NCBI GenBank assembly: GCA_033439265.1 | Contig: JAVTVX010000012.1 | Coordinates: 31,008,761 to 31,072,760 of the forward strand | Direction of reading: 5' to 3' | DNA length: 64,000 bases | Source of the DNA: Dillenia suffruticosa | Lineage: Eukaryota; Streptophyta; Magnoliopsida; Dilleniales; Dilleniaceae | In this document: in pieces, positions 24,200-35,869 of the stretch | How positions within the stretch are numbered: position 1 is the stretch's first letter | How the letters are laid out: each line of letters starts with the position of its first letter | Translations under genes and position numbers: made by a program | Notes under the pieces: model-generated | Database searches by the model: none | What the model was told of the DNA's origin: nothing | The model's input: only the letters and a program-made list of their open reading frames with translations

Positions 24200-26778
24200 T
24201 TACGCTTTAGCTTTCCCAGCCTGTAAATCTTGCATTCTCTTCTGTAAACTCTCAATCTGCAGAACAAAGAACATAATAAACAATTCTGGCCCAAAAGGAC
24301 ACACATCTATAAGCAGGAACTTGTTGGTTGTCATTCTGGTAAGTTAATCTAGGAAAAGAAAATAAACAGAGAAAAGAAGAAATAATTCTATGGCATAATT
24401 CAAAACTTAAGTTCAAAATCTACACAAGCAGTCTCAGAAAAACGAATAAGAGCCATCCATCATCACCAAGGAAAGAGGATAGCAGGGGAAAGAGAGAGCT
24501 TGATTAGCCTTTTATATGCAAACAAAAGATAACAAAATGATAAAAATGGAAGGATAATTTGATAATTAAAAAAAAAAAGCAGGTGAGCAACTAATATCAG
24601 TTACACAAATCCAACAGAAAAGCCTACATCTCATTTAGGTGGCATAATCTCTTTTACTTAATGTACAAGATTTTAAAATTGCTCTTGGGCACCTAATATG
24701 CATGATTAAACATGTTAAATTGCATTAGCAGGACTAGAAATGCCTAGAATGTGATATATACATACACACACACACATATAGAATATATGTATACTCTATA
24801 CACACACACATGATGCAGGTGCCAAAACTAACAACCATAAGAGAAGGAGATGGCTCTTGATGGTATACCAGGATTGCCCAAGCAATTTCCCATCCACAAA
24901 TATGCCACTTGTGAAAAAGGAACATAAAATTCTCTCAAGATTGGGTTTATCTTATATACCTGATGTCACATTGTTGCCAATTGAATTTAAAGGACTTGTA
25001 TATCAGCAAAATACTACAAAATCTTAACAAAAGAAATTTGAGTGTGAGATATCTGCAGCTTTCTCTTTCTACAATGTAGGGGTTGAGGTCAAAGGGGTGC
25101 ACTGGCTATCTCAATTGGCGGACTAGTGGTTTGCAGTGAGAAGTAAGCTGTCTATCAATGGGACGGCTAGAAATGGTCAGAAGCATTCCTATCTACAACA
25201 GAATGTTTGTAGGTGCAGAAAATAGGGACTGGATTGTTCGAAGATGAAAATAATAATAAAAAATAACGCAGAGATGTACAGTGATGAATAACTAAAAGAG
25301 AGAAAAATAGGATACACAAAGAGAGAACCAAGGCAGAATAGAAGAAACAAGAAAGATTCAAAGAGAGAGTACAAAGACACCTCAGTAAACATGTCCAACA
25401 CTTTTATATAGGTCTCAGCTAATGTAAAACTATATTTCCTCAAACAAATTGAACAGGGTAAAAGAGACAAAAGGATAAGTGAACAAAAACTATAAATGGA
25501 GCGGAAATATACACACCGTGTTTCTTTTGCTTTCTTGCTTGGCCTCCAAATCTTTAAGAGTTGCATCCAAACGCTTCCTGTAACTCAAAAGGAATGTTGC
25601 CTCAATCAATCAAGATGCAAAGAAATAGAAATTACACATTTTATTCGATAAATGCGTCACCAGCACTAGAAAGGAATTTGAAACCTCCAGCCAGAGACAC
25701 TAAAGATTACATATAAGCAACCATAGGAGTCAGATAAATGTTACCGTTCAAACAGCGACCATAAGTTCCTTAGAGATATAATATTAACATTTGAAGAACA
25801 AAAGACCCTAAAATTATACAAGATAAATAACATGGATAAAAGATGCACAATTGTTATTCATCATCTTCTAGATATTGTATACAACTTAATGCAAAAGGTT
25901 TTCCGCCCCATTTATTGGGCAAACTGCACATAGGTGTTTCTCAGGTTAAAACTTGTGTGGTTCTCCTGTGAATGTGATTTGACGACTATCGAGCATGCCT
26001 GGTAGGTTTACCAGTGCAAGTCCAAAGGCGGATAGCGGCGGACGTTCCCACCATTATCAAAATTAATAAAGCTTGTGTCCCAGAACATTTGGACTAAGCT
26101 AAATGAATTGATTTTCTCCAATTACCAAGATACCTAGTGACTCTCCTTAGCATCCTCAATAAGAATCAATTCACTAATCTCATGAACAAAACCCTAAATG
26201 TTTGTCCTCCTGTACCAGAAGTAACTAGGAACATGCATAGGAATCAAATTTGTCAAAACATAATTATTTATATTACAAACGAATTGAATGTGATCACCAA
26301 AAGGAAACAAACTAGAAACAAACACCAGGACAGGACATACAATTCAGCAGAGATGTAATCGATTCTCTTGCGCACATTCGCATTAGCCTCAGCCAAATCT
26401 TGCTTCACCAGAACTGGTCCTATCAGCTTGTACACATTTGCGTCCTCTTTCAACAAATCCAACTCCTACACACCAACACAGAAACACAAATTAAAACCAA
26501 CGCTTATTAAGTAATAGAGAGAGAGAGAGAGACCTTAAGGACGAGTTCGTTCTCGCCCAATTGAATGGTATACTTCTTTCGAACTTGATGGTTCTTTGCA
26601 ATTTCTGGAGTAACATAAGAAGCCAAAGTGATTTGATCAGGAAGAATAAGAATAAGGGGAAATGAGAACTTTAAGACTAAGGTTTTGGGGGAAATTTGCC
26701 TTTTTGGAGCTTGCTGAGATCGTTGGCTTTAGTCTCGAACTCGCGCTGAAGGTCTCGCAAAGCTGCTGAGATCGCCAT
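24200..26778 (-). CDS. PFD6: Prefoldin subunit 6
   Basis: Five exons on the minus strand: 26778-26700, 26604-26534, 26465-26341, 25577-25517, 24256-24200. They total 393 nt and 130 residues, close to the usual 129. Prefoldin is a cytosolic hexamer that hands nascent tubulin and actin to the CCT chaperonin. This is the beta-type subunit 6. Conserved stretches are KANDLSKLQK, KNHQVRKKYTIQLGENELV, DANVYKLIGPVLVKQDLAEA, VRKRIDYISAEL and the end LQAGKAKA; coiled coils flank a short beta-hairpin region. Intron 1 has a GC donor (AAAAG|GCAAAT) because no GT near the frame-correct position exists. The start at 26778 has an excellent context (GCCATGGCG), and an in-frame ATG at 26784 would add two residues. 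Confidence 0.95.
24755..24812 (+). repeat. CA/TA microsatellite in PFD6 intron 4
   Basis: ACACACACACACATATA is followed, after about 25 bases, by a second ACACACACAC run. It lies within the last intron of PFD6. Confidence 0.8.
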
Positions 26779-26849
26779 GGCCATAGGGTTTTCCTCGCAA
26801 ATCCAAACCCCACCCGACGCTAATGATGCATTCTCTTTGTTAAGCTGCA

Positions 26850-26912
26850 TGGGCCGAAGCTTTGCCTGGAGTGGCATGTCTGGGCTTGACCCGTCCGCAT
26901 CAATGATGGGCT
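26850..26912 (-). promoter_or_regulatory. PFD6 promoter: three site II (TGGGCC/T) motifs
   Basis: TGGGCC at 26850, TGGGCT at 26881 and TGGGCT at 26907 lie 70 to 135 bases upstream of the PFD6 start codon. TGGGCY elements bind TCP factors and are common in promoters of plant genes active in dividing cells. The clustering is seen directly. The binding is inferred. Confidence 0.5.
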
Positions 26913-29800
26913 GGACCGCAACAAAATTTATCTCTCTTTTTTTTTTGGTACATAACAAAATTTTTCTCTTTCGACAAAGCTAAAAATTTATCTTGGGAAT
27001 AAAATATTATTTTACAAGCTTCGAATGGTATTTTAAAAAATTCTACCAAGCATTTCGGTGACTTCTTAAAAATGCTTCTAAAATATCCCAAATTCATCTA
27101 ACTTTTCGACATCTCCTATAAAATTGATCAATAATTTTATAAACTAATGATCAATAATTTTTTTTATAGAAATTTGAATCTAAAATCATTATATTAAAAG
27201 TGAGAATTTATACTACTAGACTATCATCACCAAATGCCTTAACGCATCAGATGTGTTTTTTTTTTCTACCAAACTATTTTGAATTGAATAGTCAGATATT
27301 TTACCCCTTTAATCAGAGATTTTAAGTTTAATTTTAAAAATGGAAAAAAGAGATTTTGGAGAATTAATCTTTTAATAAGTTCCATAATATTCAGATCAGA
27401 TTAATCAGATAAAATTTAAATATCAATGATCCAGAAAAAATAAAAAACTCGTTTCTCTAGAAAATTAGTCACAAGAAGTACTCCATCACAAGTGCTTCAT
27501 TCCACACCCAATTTATATCCGATAGAAAACTTTTTTTTTTTTTTTATTTCTACTTCCTTTAATTTATTCTTTTTTTTTTATAAGCAACAAGATTTGTAAT
27601 CGCAATAAATTCGATTAAATTTTATTTGAATCAGATTAAACTGTTAAGTGATAAAACTTTTCCATTATCTCTTGTTTATACACAAATTTAAATTTAAAAT
27701 TTTAATTAAAAGTAACTAATCAAATTGTATTAATTTAATTTATCGCTTTAAATAACACAAAATTGTTAATTATAGAATTAATATTTGCTTTTATCTTTAT
27801 TTTTTCTTTCTCGGGACACGACCGTAGTTTTGACTTTTCTTCTTTCCTTTTTAAGGCCAAGCAAAAATACCAAAATTTATTTATTTAACTTAGTGGCATT
27901 AGAAATTTTGAGATCCAAAAAACTATTTTATACATTCGATTCAATGATAAAACAAAATCTATAAGAGATTAAAATTTTAAATAAAAAAAAATAACAATAA
28001 AATATTATATTAAAAAAGAAATCAATAAAATTAAAAAGAATTTTACTATTTTTCTCTCATTTAATTGCTTTGATTTTTCAAATAAAATATGAAATGTTTC
28101 AAATTTCTAAGGATATTTTATGCTTAATTAGTATAGGAGAATAAAACTCAAGAGAGAGGCAAAAGGGAGTCTAGAGACCATGAAACAACGTGCAATGGTG
28201 TATATTAAAAACCCACAGCTTTTATTCCTTTTATAATATTTTGAAACTTTCAAAATTTACAAATTTGAAATTTTCGTAATTGTAAAATAGCCCCAAATGA
28301 CAATGAAATGTTACAATTTAGTCCTCGCCACAGAGAATAAAATGTTACAACATTTCAGTGCTCAACATGCCAATCTCTCTCTTTATTATTCTTTTGGTCT
28401 AACTAATGGAACACAAAAATAAAATTACATTGAAGAGATAATCAATAGCAATATTGTTATAGGATAAAGAAGGTAGTTAAAACATATTTATTTTAGGATA
28501 ATATATTTATTTTTTTTTCTAAAATAATTATGATATAATCCGCTAAATTATTAGTTATATTAAAAATTATTTTAACTCAAATGAATTTTATTAAATAATT
28601 AAAGTTATACTTTAAAATAAATATCATATTATTTATAGAATTCATTAGATAATAATCTATTGCTTTGGTTTTCACCTACATGAGCCTGACCATATTTTGG
28701 ACCAGAAATAAGGATGATATTAGAGTTTGTTTTCTCTTAAATGAAGTTAATAAAAAATAAAGTAAGAGGAAGAAGTGAATTTTTGAAAAATAAATTTGAG
28801 AGAGAAAATGAAAAAGAGACTATTGATGGTTTCGGAGAATTAATTCGATGGTATTTAAAAAATATATTAGTAGTTTTCTTGGATATATATCCATTTTACT
28901 TTCTTTATTTTACAAAGATATAAAAATATAATATTTTTTTATATCATGACTTGATTATCATTCAGTATTTAAAGTTTTATCTGATTAATTCGGATCAATT
29001 TAGGGTCTACTTTGTAGGGACAGATCTCCCGATATTATTTTTTTATACCTAAAATGAGTTAAACTTCCGATCTAATTAAGCGACGAAAGTATTCATAACA
29101 CTCACGGCAATAAATGTTAGTATGAAAATATAATAATATAAATGTAAGTAACTACGGGCAGCATGCGTGCAGGTACCTTGCTTTTAATTGATTAAATTAT
29201 ATTACAAAGGGATAACATAACGATTATAATCACTCTTTTCTGATCCTTTAATTTAAGGTTAGAATTTTTACGTAACAAAAAAATTAAAATAAATCGGTAC
29301 CAAAAAATAATTTAAATCATCCAAAACTGAGCTCGTGGAACCTAATTAAATTGGTTCGCCCGTGACCAACCCAAGCCACTTGAACTTGAACCCTTATTCA
29401 CCCAATTGTTTAATCTTTATTGGACCCAGACCCAAGACCAAACCCAAACTTAAAATAATAAATAAATAAATAAAGATTCCGCACTACGAACAAAGGAACC
29501 CCACATCTCCAAAATTAAGGAAAAAAGGGAATCAAATAGTAACAATGAGAATAAAAAGCTTTGGGATCCCTCAAGTGGGCCGGCAGTGTACCCAGATAAC
29601 CGAATTCCTATTATTTTCGATCAAAATTTTAAATTTAATTCTTATATATAAAAAAATAAATATGAAAGAATTTTATAGATCTTACCCAATTTAAATTAAT
29701 TTAATATAATTATTAAATATCCATAAATTATAAAAAAACATATCCAATCACTTGGGCAAAGAACGAAAAATTGAATATAATAGCAATTTTTTATTTAATT
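26913..29800. other. AT-rich region between the divergent PFD6 and DUF642 genes
   Basis: No gene is supported. The region includes a copy of the dispersed repeat (28940-29110) and many AT-rich runs. The 60-codon frame at 28741 is low-complexity Lys/Glu-rich and not convincing. Confidence 0.5.
28940..29110. repeat. Dispersed repeat, copy B
   Basis: It is related to 5570-5780 through TTAATTCGGATCAAT, CAGATCTCCCGATATT, a T-run and GATCTAATTAAGCGACGAAAGTA in the same order and spacing. It is non-coding. Confidence 0.55.
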
Positions 29801-29984
29801 CCTACCAAAAAACAAAAAAAAAAAGAATGGGAAACAGAGGAAAGATGACCCTGTACCGGAATCTTTGATAAAAGGACACCCCCCGCCCCCCCCAAAAAAA
29901 CCCCAATCGACTCTCCCCCGCCTCCTCTCTTCACCCTGTTCAGACACTACGAGAGAGAGAGAGAGAGACTTTCTAAGGGCAAAA

Positions 29985-32900
29985 ATGATGAAAAGCTCAA
30001 GAAACACTAAATGGGTCTCACTGTGTATTCTCTTTCTAGCTTATTTTGCAGAAGTATTAGCAGTAGAAGATGGTATGTCGTCTCTCTCACTCTCTCTCTC
30101 TCTCTGTAATTATGTGTGTTTTGAAGCTCCGAACCGCATCTGTCACTTCAGTTTCAGCTTTTTCACATTGTTTCATTGCTGTTTGTGTTCATTGTTTGCT
30201 GGGGTTTTAGACTGCCCTGAGATCTCTGTGTGTGTGTTTGTGGGTCTTTTGTGTAAATACTTGTGAAGAAGTGAATCTTAGCTAGTTTAGTGAAAAATCT
30301 GAAAGATAATTATTTACACAAAAATTTGGACACATTTCTGGTGATGTTTTACATATTCAAGATGTACTTTTCATGTATTGGACCTTCATTCCCTTGGTTC
30401 TTGCTTACACATATATTTATTTATTCAAAAGAAGGTATAGGCTAATGATGAATGTAACTTGACTGCAATTAACACTTGAGGTCCTACATTTCAGTGACCA
30501 AATTCATTTTTTATTCAGTTCCTGATCACTTCTCTGAAGTGGGTTACGATCATAAAGATGGTCTTCAAATTGGGTCACATTATTTTCCCACATTTTCTTA
30601 GGACTACAAGCTCCCAAATTTCTTTTAGCCCACTTTGTGTCTGATGAAAATGGTAAATGCAGAGAGTAGTTGATTTTCTTGCTGAAATGGACATTCCCTT
30701 AACGAGGACGTACCTAATCTTGCCATTTTCTTATTGTGTCTCCGATGCGTAATTTTTTGTTTAACCCTTTTTTGAGGGTGCAAGTCATGGTTGGGATTTT
30801 CAAGTTGTCTTCTAGAGAAATTCTTATCTTTTAAGGAAATGTAAAGTTTTAGAGCTCATTGCCTTCATAGTTTGGTTCTAGAATGACCATTGTTGTGTAT
30901 AATTTGTTGATTCGTGGGTTTCTTTTCTGGTTAAAGATTTTGAGAGGCCAGTAAACTAAAGTATTTTTATTTAGAATTGGCTCAAACAATCAATTTGAAT
31001 AAACTCAACATTTGAGTGTTATTTTCTTTTTGTTTTAAAATATATAAATATTATTGTATATATGTATGTATGTATAAATTTGAAACGAAACTGGGCCCCA
31101 ACTTAAATTCAATTAGATATTTCTTCCCCGTAGCACAACCCTGCCAATCTATATACCAATATATATATATTGATTTTACAAGATACATAGTCTTAACATT
31201 AACCCCCTTATTGAATTTATTTATAAAATTTTCTCTCTCTTTTGTTTAATTCATTTTTAAACCCTTGCCTTGACCATACCAAATAAAAAAAAATAAGTCA
31301 AAATCTATGCATTTTTGACATCATGGAAGATTCTCATATCAAGGAATCCTTGCCTACTTATTTTGGGTCATAGATCCCATTATTATTATTATAATTATTA
31401 GTTTTTTTTACCCTTGATAATCAACTTGTCTAAGAGATTATATATATATATATATATATTTTGGGTGAGGTATCCGAAACACTACATTAATTGATTTGAG
31501 TTGAGTTATGCTCGGACCCTCTACAGTGGAGACTTTTCTTAATATAGTTATTTTTATTTTCAATGTTCCGATTTGAGTTTTGTTTAAGTGATCTGTGTTC
31601 TTTTCACTAGCCTAATGGTTTTATTGATTGTTTAAGAGAATTTAGTGTTATTGTTACCGGACCGATACGCTGTTGCTGTTCATACATGCATTATCAATTA
31701 TCATGATATTTCAAGTTGAATTCGGTTGGGTGATGTGTACATTACGATTTTTTCTTTCGCGTTTTACTAATAATAATAATAAAAAAAAAGATTCCAGGTT
31801 GATGAGTTGGGCCTACTCTGAACTCCCACAATTGGGCCCCATACAGGGCCCAACAACTCACAGCTTCCCGCCAAAGTGCCGGTCGCAATCCAACCTGGGC
31901 TCCCATTCTCGGACTCGCAATCCGACAATTTTGCTTTATCTGATATTCTTGAGTTGTCACCAACGTCAATTTTTTCAAAGAAATTTCTAATAACGTGGTG
32001 TGCTTTTGGACTTTCGTCTCTTCTCGTCCATCGGCGGTATTTTTTAATTTTCTTTTGGGGGTTTGGGATTCGGGAGGAGACTCTGACGAAAAGTTTCGTC
32101 CATTGGTCAAAAGGAATTCTGAGGAGAGAGAGAGAGAGAGGGAACGCGGTTTCGCGTGCGGCCACTGATGGGATGTGGAGCGTGGGTCGGCTTTTTCTGT
32201 CTTTGTTCACATGAGACTTGGATATTGGAGCCTTAACAGGATTAGATTGATCTGTACTAACAAACATAGCGCCAATTAGTATCCAATTGTCATTTACCTC
32301 TCCCTCCCATCATTGACCTTTCTCGATTTAAGTAATTTTTAAATAATTTGAAAATCTATACAAGTATCTTTTCTTCTTCCTTTTAGGCAAATTGTAGCTT
32401 TTGTTTTTCTTGCTCTTCTTTAATTACCTTTTGGCTTTTTGTAGATTTGGTTAAATCTCGGGCACCTTTGTCATGGGAATGGTTGGATAGGGTATGCATC
32501 TTAGGGATAAATGCTAACCTTAGGTTAAATCCGAACATGAGAAATAAAAAAAAAATATCAATTGTGTTATAATTTATTTACTTTATTTACGTCTATCTTA
32601 AATTATAATTATTAATTATATATTTTATTTATTAGAAAATTATTAAATTATTAATAATCTAAATCTCTAAAAACTGTTAAACTCTATTAGAGGTTTTAAT
32701 TAACTCAGAAAAGTGTTTTAACGGTTTATTTAAACTCCCAAGTTTCTAATATTGGAATTTTTTATTAGTATAAATTCATAAATAATATTTAATTTTACCC
32801 ATCATTATTTATCTTTTTTCTTTTTGGGCTCTCCAAATATTAATATTTTCGTCACTGTATTACCGGTCGGTGGAGGTTATGGTTTCATTTCAAGTGTCCC

Positions 32901-35048
32901 TACATAATCAATTTCTGCCCTTTTCAGGCCTAGTAGCCAATGGTGATTTCGAGACCCCACCACCGACTGGGTTCTCAAGTTCCGGACTCGGGTCGGACCC
33001 TTCAATCCCAAGTTGGAAGACTACCGGAACAGTGGAGCTAGTCGAGCCGGGTCAAAAACAGGGCGGTATGATCCTAATCGTGCCCGAAGGCAAACACGCT
33101 GTCCGATTGGGCAATGACGCCGAAATCACCCAACCGATAACCGTCGAGAAAGGGTCTCTCTACTCCATCACGTTCTCCGCTGCTCGCACGTGCGCCCAGC
33201 TAGAGTCACTCAACGTCTCCGTCGCCCCCGCCTCACAGACCATTGATTTGCAAACGGTGTATACGGTGCAGGGTTGGGATTCTTATGCGTGGGCTTTTCT
33301 GGCTGAGGAGGAGACTGTCACCGTGGCTTTTAAGAATCCGGGTATGGAGGACGACCCCACTTGTGGGCCCATTATTGATGACATAGCTGTTAAAAAGCTC
33401 TTCACGCCTGATAGGCCCAAAGGTATATAATATACCCTCTTCAATTTTTTTTCTTTTTAATGATTTAAATAAATAATTATTTCAAAAATATCTCATTTTA
33501 TTTATTAACTTTTTATTATTATCCTTTTAAAGTTTAAACTGTTTCATAGTCAAAAATATATTATTGCTTTTTCCATACTTCTGTAAGTTTCGATAATTAT
33601 TTTATTAATTCTGATTAATTTGATTTAAACTTTCACTGCTAGGTGAGTTTTTCGGTAATTTTTTTTTTTTTTTAAGATTAAAATTTAAAAATTTAGATAA
33701 AAAAGACGAGTGCTTTGTCAAGGTATTATTGCGGATCTTGCGAAAGATTTTTGGTAGAAAAAGGATAATACTGAATTCATTGGGCTCATGTGTTCCTTGC
33801 ATTTGTGGGACCCTAATTTCCTGCTTTCGGCTTGGCCTCATTTTGTGTACCCCCAACATGATGAATGCTACCGCACCACCGCTCTAGGCTTTTTGTTATT
33901 GCTCTTTTTATTTCTTTTTATTTTTTAATAATATTTATCTAGATGGAGATGCATCTTTTATTATAATTATTTTGATTGCCAATGAGGAGAGGCAAAAGGC
34001 GATCTGAAGTTTTAAGGAAAAAAATTTTATTTATATAATTTTGAGAAAGATAATTTTAATTGTATTTTCCTTGCTAAATTTATAATCCTTGTTACTTGAA
34101 TTATAATTCAAATTTTATGCCTATAGAAATTTCTGACTTTGCCCGTGGAAGTAAAAGAATGTAGACTCGAATTCAAAATTTTCACCTGACACAACAATAT
34201 TTTAACAATTATCTGAGTTAAAGTTATTCACTAAAATGTAATTTGGATATGCCTTATTTTATTATTGAAAAGGACCCTAGATTTTAATCTATGCCATCTT
34301 GGGTCCAGCAAGGGTCGCATTTCTACAAAATTATGCAAGACTGATGTCATGTGCCATTCACTTTTCTATGGTCAAATAATTAAGAATGTTATTGTGACAT
34401 TAAGATTCCGATTCCTATGCTCTAAATCCTTCATATTTGTTAAATTCTTTGGCAGACAATGCAGTTTTAAATGGTGACTATGAAGAAGGTCCATGGATGT
34501 TCAGAAATGCATCACTAGGAGTACTCCTCCCCACCAACCTAGATGAGGAGACATCCTCATTGCCCGGTTGGATTGTCGAGTCGAACCGGGCAGTCCGCTA
34601 CATAGACTCCAACCATTTCACAGTGCCCGGAGGCAAAAGGGCAGTGGAGTTACTCTCGGGCAAGGAAGGCATTATATCGCAAATGGTGGAAACCACACCT
34701 CAAAAGGACTATACCCTGACATTTTCATTAGGTCAAGCTGGCGACTCCTGCAAGCAACCCTTGGCAGTGATGGCATTTGCAGGTGATCAAGCGGAGAACT
34801 TCCATTATACCCCTGATGCCAACACAACCTTTCAAAGTGTTGGCTTGAATTTCACTGCTAAAGCTGAGAGGACCCGCGTTGCATTCTACAGTATTTACTA
34901 TAATACGAGGAGTGATGACATGAGTTCTCTTTGTGGACCGGTGGTTGACGATGTTAGGGTTTGGGGAAAGTCCAAAGGTAATAGGGTTGCATTCACATTT
35001 CTAGGTTCATGGTTCGGATTTGGCTTTCTTGCCTTGATTTTGGTCTAG
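29985..35048 (+). CDS. DUF642 cell-wall protein with a predicted GPI anchor
   Basis: Three exons: 29985-30072, 32928-33422, 34456-35048, giving 1176 nt and 391 residues with both introns GT-AG. A signal peptide covers residues 1 to about 27 (WVSLCILFLAYFAEVLA). Two tandem DUF642 galactose-binding-like domains follow. The first starts LVANGDFETPP and ends TCGPIIDDIAV; the second starts VLNGDYEEGPW and ends LCGPVVDDVRVW. The last ~20 residues (VAFTFLGSWFGFGFLALILV) form a hydrophobic tail typical of a GPI signal, as in the Arabidopsis At1g29980/At2g34510 branch. Family members sit in the cell wall, and some bind pectin methylesterase or cellulose. The start is the first of two adjacent ATGs after a GA-rich leader, and the second ATG (29988) is equally possible. 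Confidence 0.93.
31807..32215. promoter_or_regulatory. GC-richer island with site II motifs in DUF642 intron 1
   Basis: Within a very AT-rich intron this block is GC-richer and open on both strands (112 codons plus, 166 minus). It begins with three TGGGCC-type sites, at 31809, 31833 and (reverse) 31846. No protein family is recognised in either frame. It could be an internal promoter or the promoter and leader of a relocated gene. An in-frame ATG at 32870 upstream of exon 2 would give a product lacking the signal peptide. Confidence 0.3.
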
Positions 35049-35869
35049 GTAGGGTTTGAGTAACTATGTTCCATGCGGTCTTTGGGGAAGTTCTTTATTT
35101 TCTTTTTGGGCAGGGGTTGTCTCTAAAGGATATAACCCCTAAAGCAACCATGTTGTATGTGTGCTGGTATGGTGTTTCCCCTTGATGTAACCCCCAAGGC
35201 AACTATGGGTTGCTTCTATTGAGGAATGCAAGTTTTTTGTTCCATTTTAGTCCACATTTGTGAGGCTACGATTCTTGTCCACTGAAATTACTTTAAATCA
35301 AATGCAATATGAGTAATCCTAATAATAATCGAACAACTGACCTAAGTCCACTGAAAAATCTAAATGCAAGTCTTTTTTTTTTTTTTCTCTCTGGGTGCCT
35401 CAACTCTCCTTCCTTCTCTTAGCAAATTCCTTAGTTTGGAAAAAAGGGGAAAAAGGAAAATGCAACTCAACTCGGGTGGGCCTATGTTGGAGGAATGCAA
35501 CCATTTGTGGAAGTCTATTATAAGGATGTTTAAGGCCTCTTTTTAACATAAAATGTTTCTATTGGCAATTTTTTTTCCTTCTTTTGAGAAATCGTTTTCT
35601 ATGAAAGGGAATCAAGGAAAGTCGCAATATGATTAAAGTAACTTTAACTCGATTTTTCAAAACCTGATCAAGTTTATCTTATAACAGTAAATAAGTTGAT
35701 TTCGAGTTCAATTTTAGTATTATTTATTAATCAAGTCAGGTTAATATCACATAATTGTACTTGATTTTTATTGATGAATTAGACAAACTATTTAATAACC
35801 GAGGGAGGGTTTTCCACTTTTCTTTTTTCTCCGTCTCTCTCTCTCTCTCCCCCCTCCATTTTCGCCGTA

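Noticed and set aside
29865..29984. Upstream ATG extending the DUF642 protein
   Set aside because: The added residues are low-complexity Pro/Arg/Glu from the leader and would bury the signal peptide.
31767..32267. 166-residue antisense frame in DUF642 intron 1
   Set aside because: No family signature and an overlapping open frame on the other strand; noted as a GC-richer island instead.
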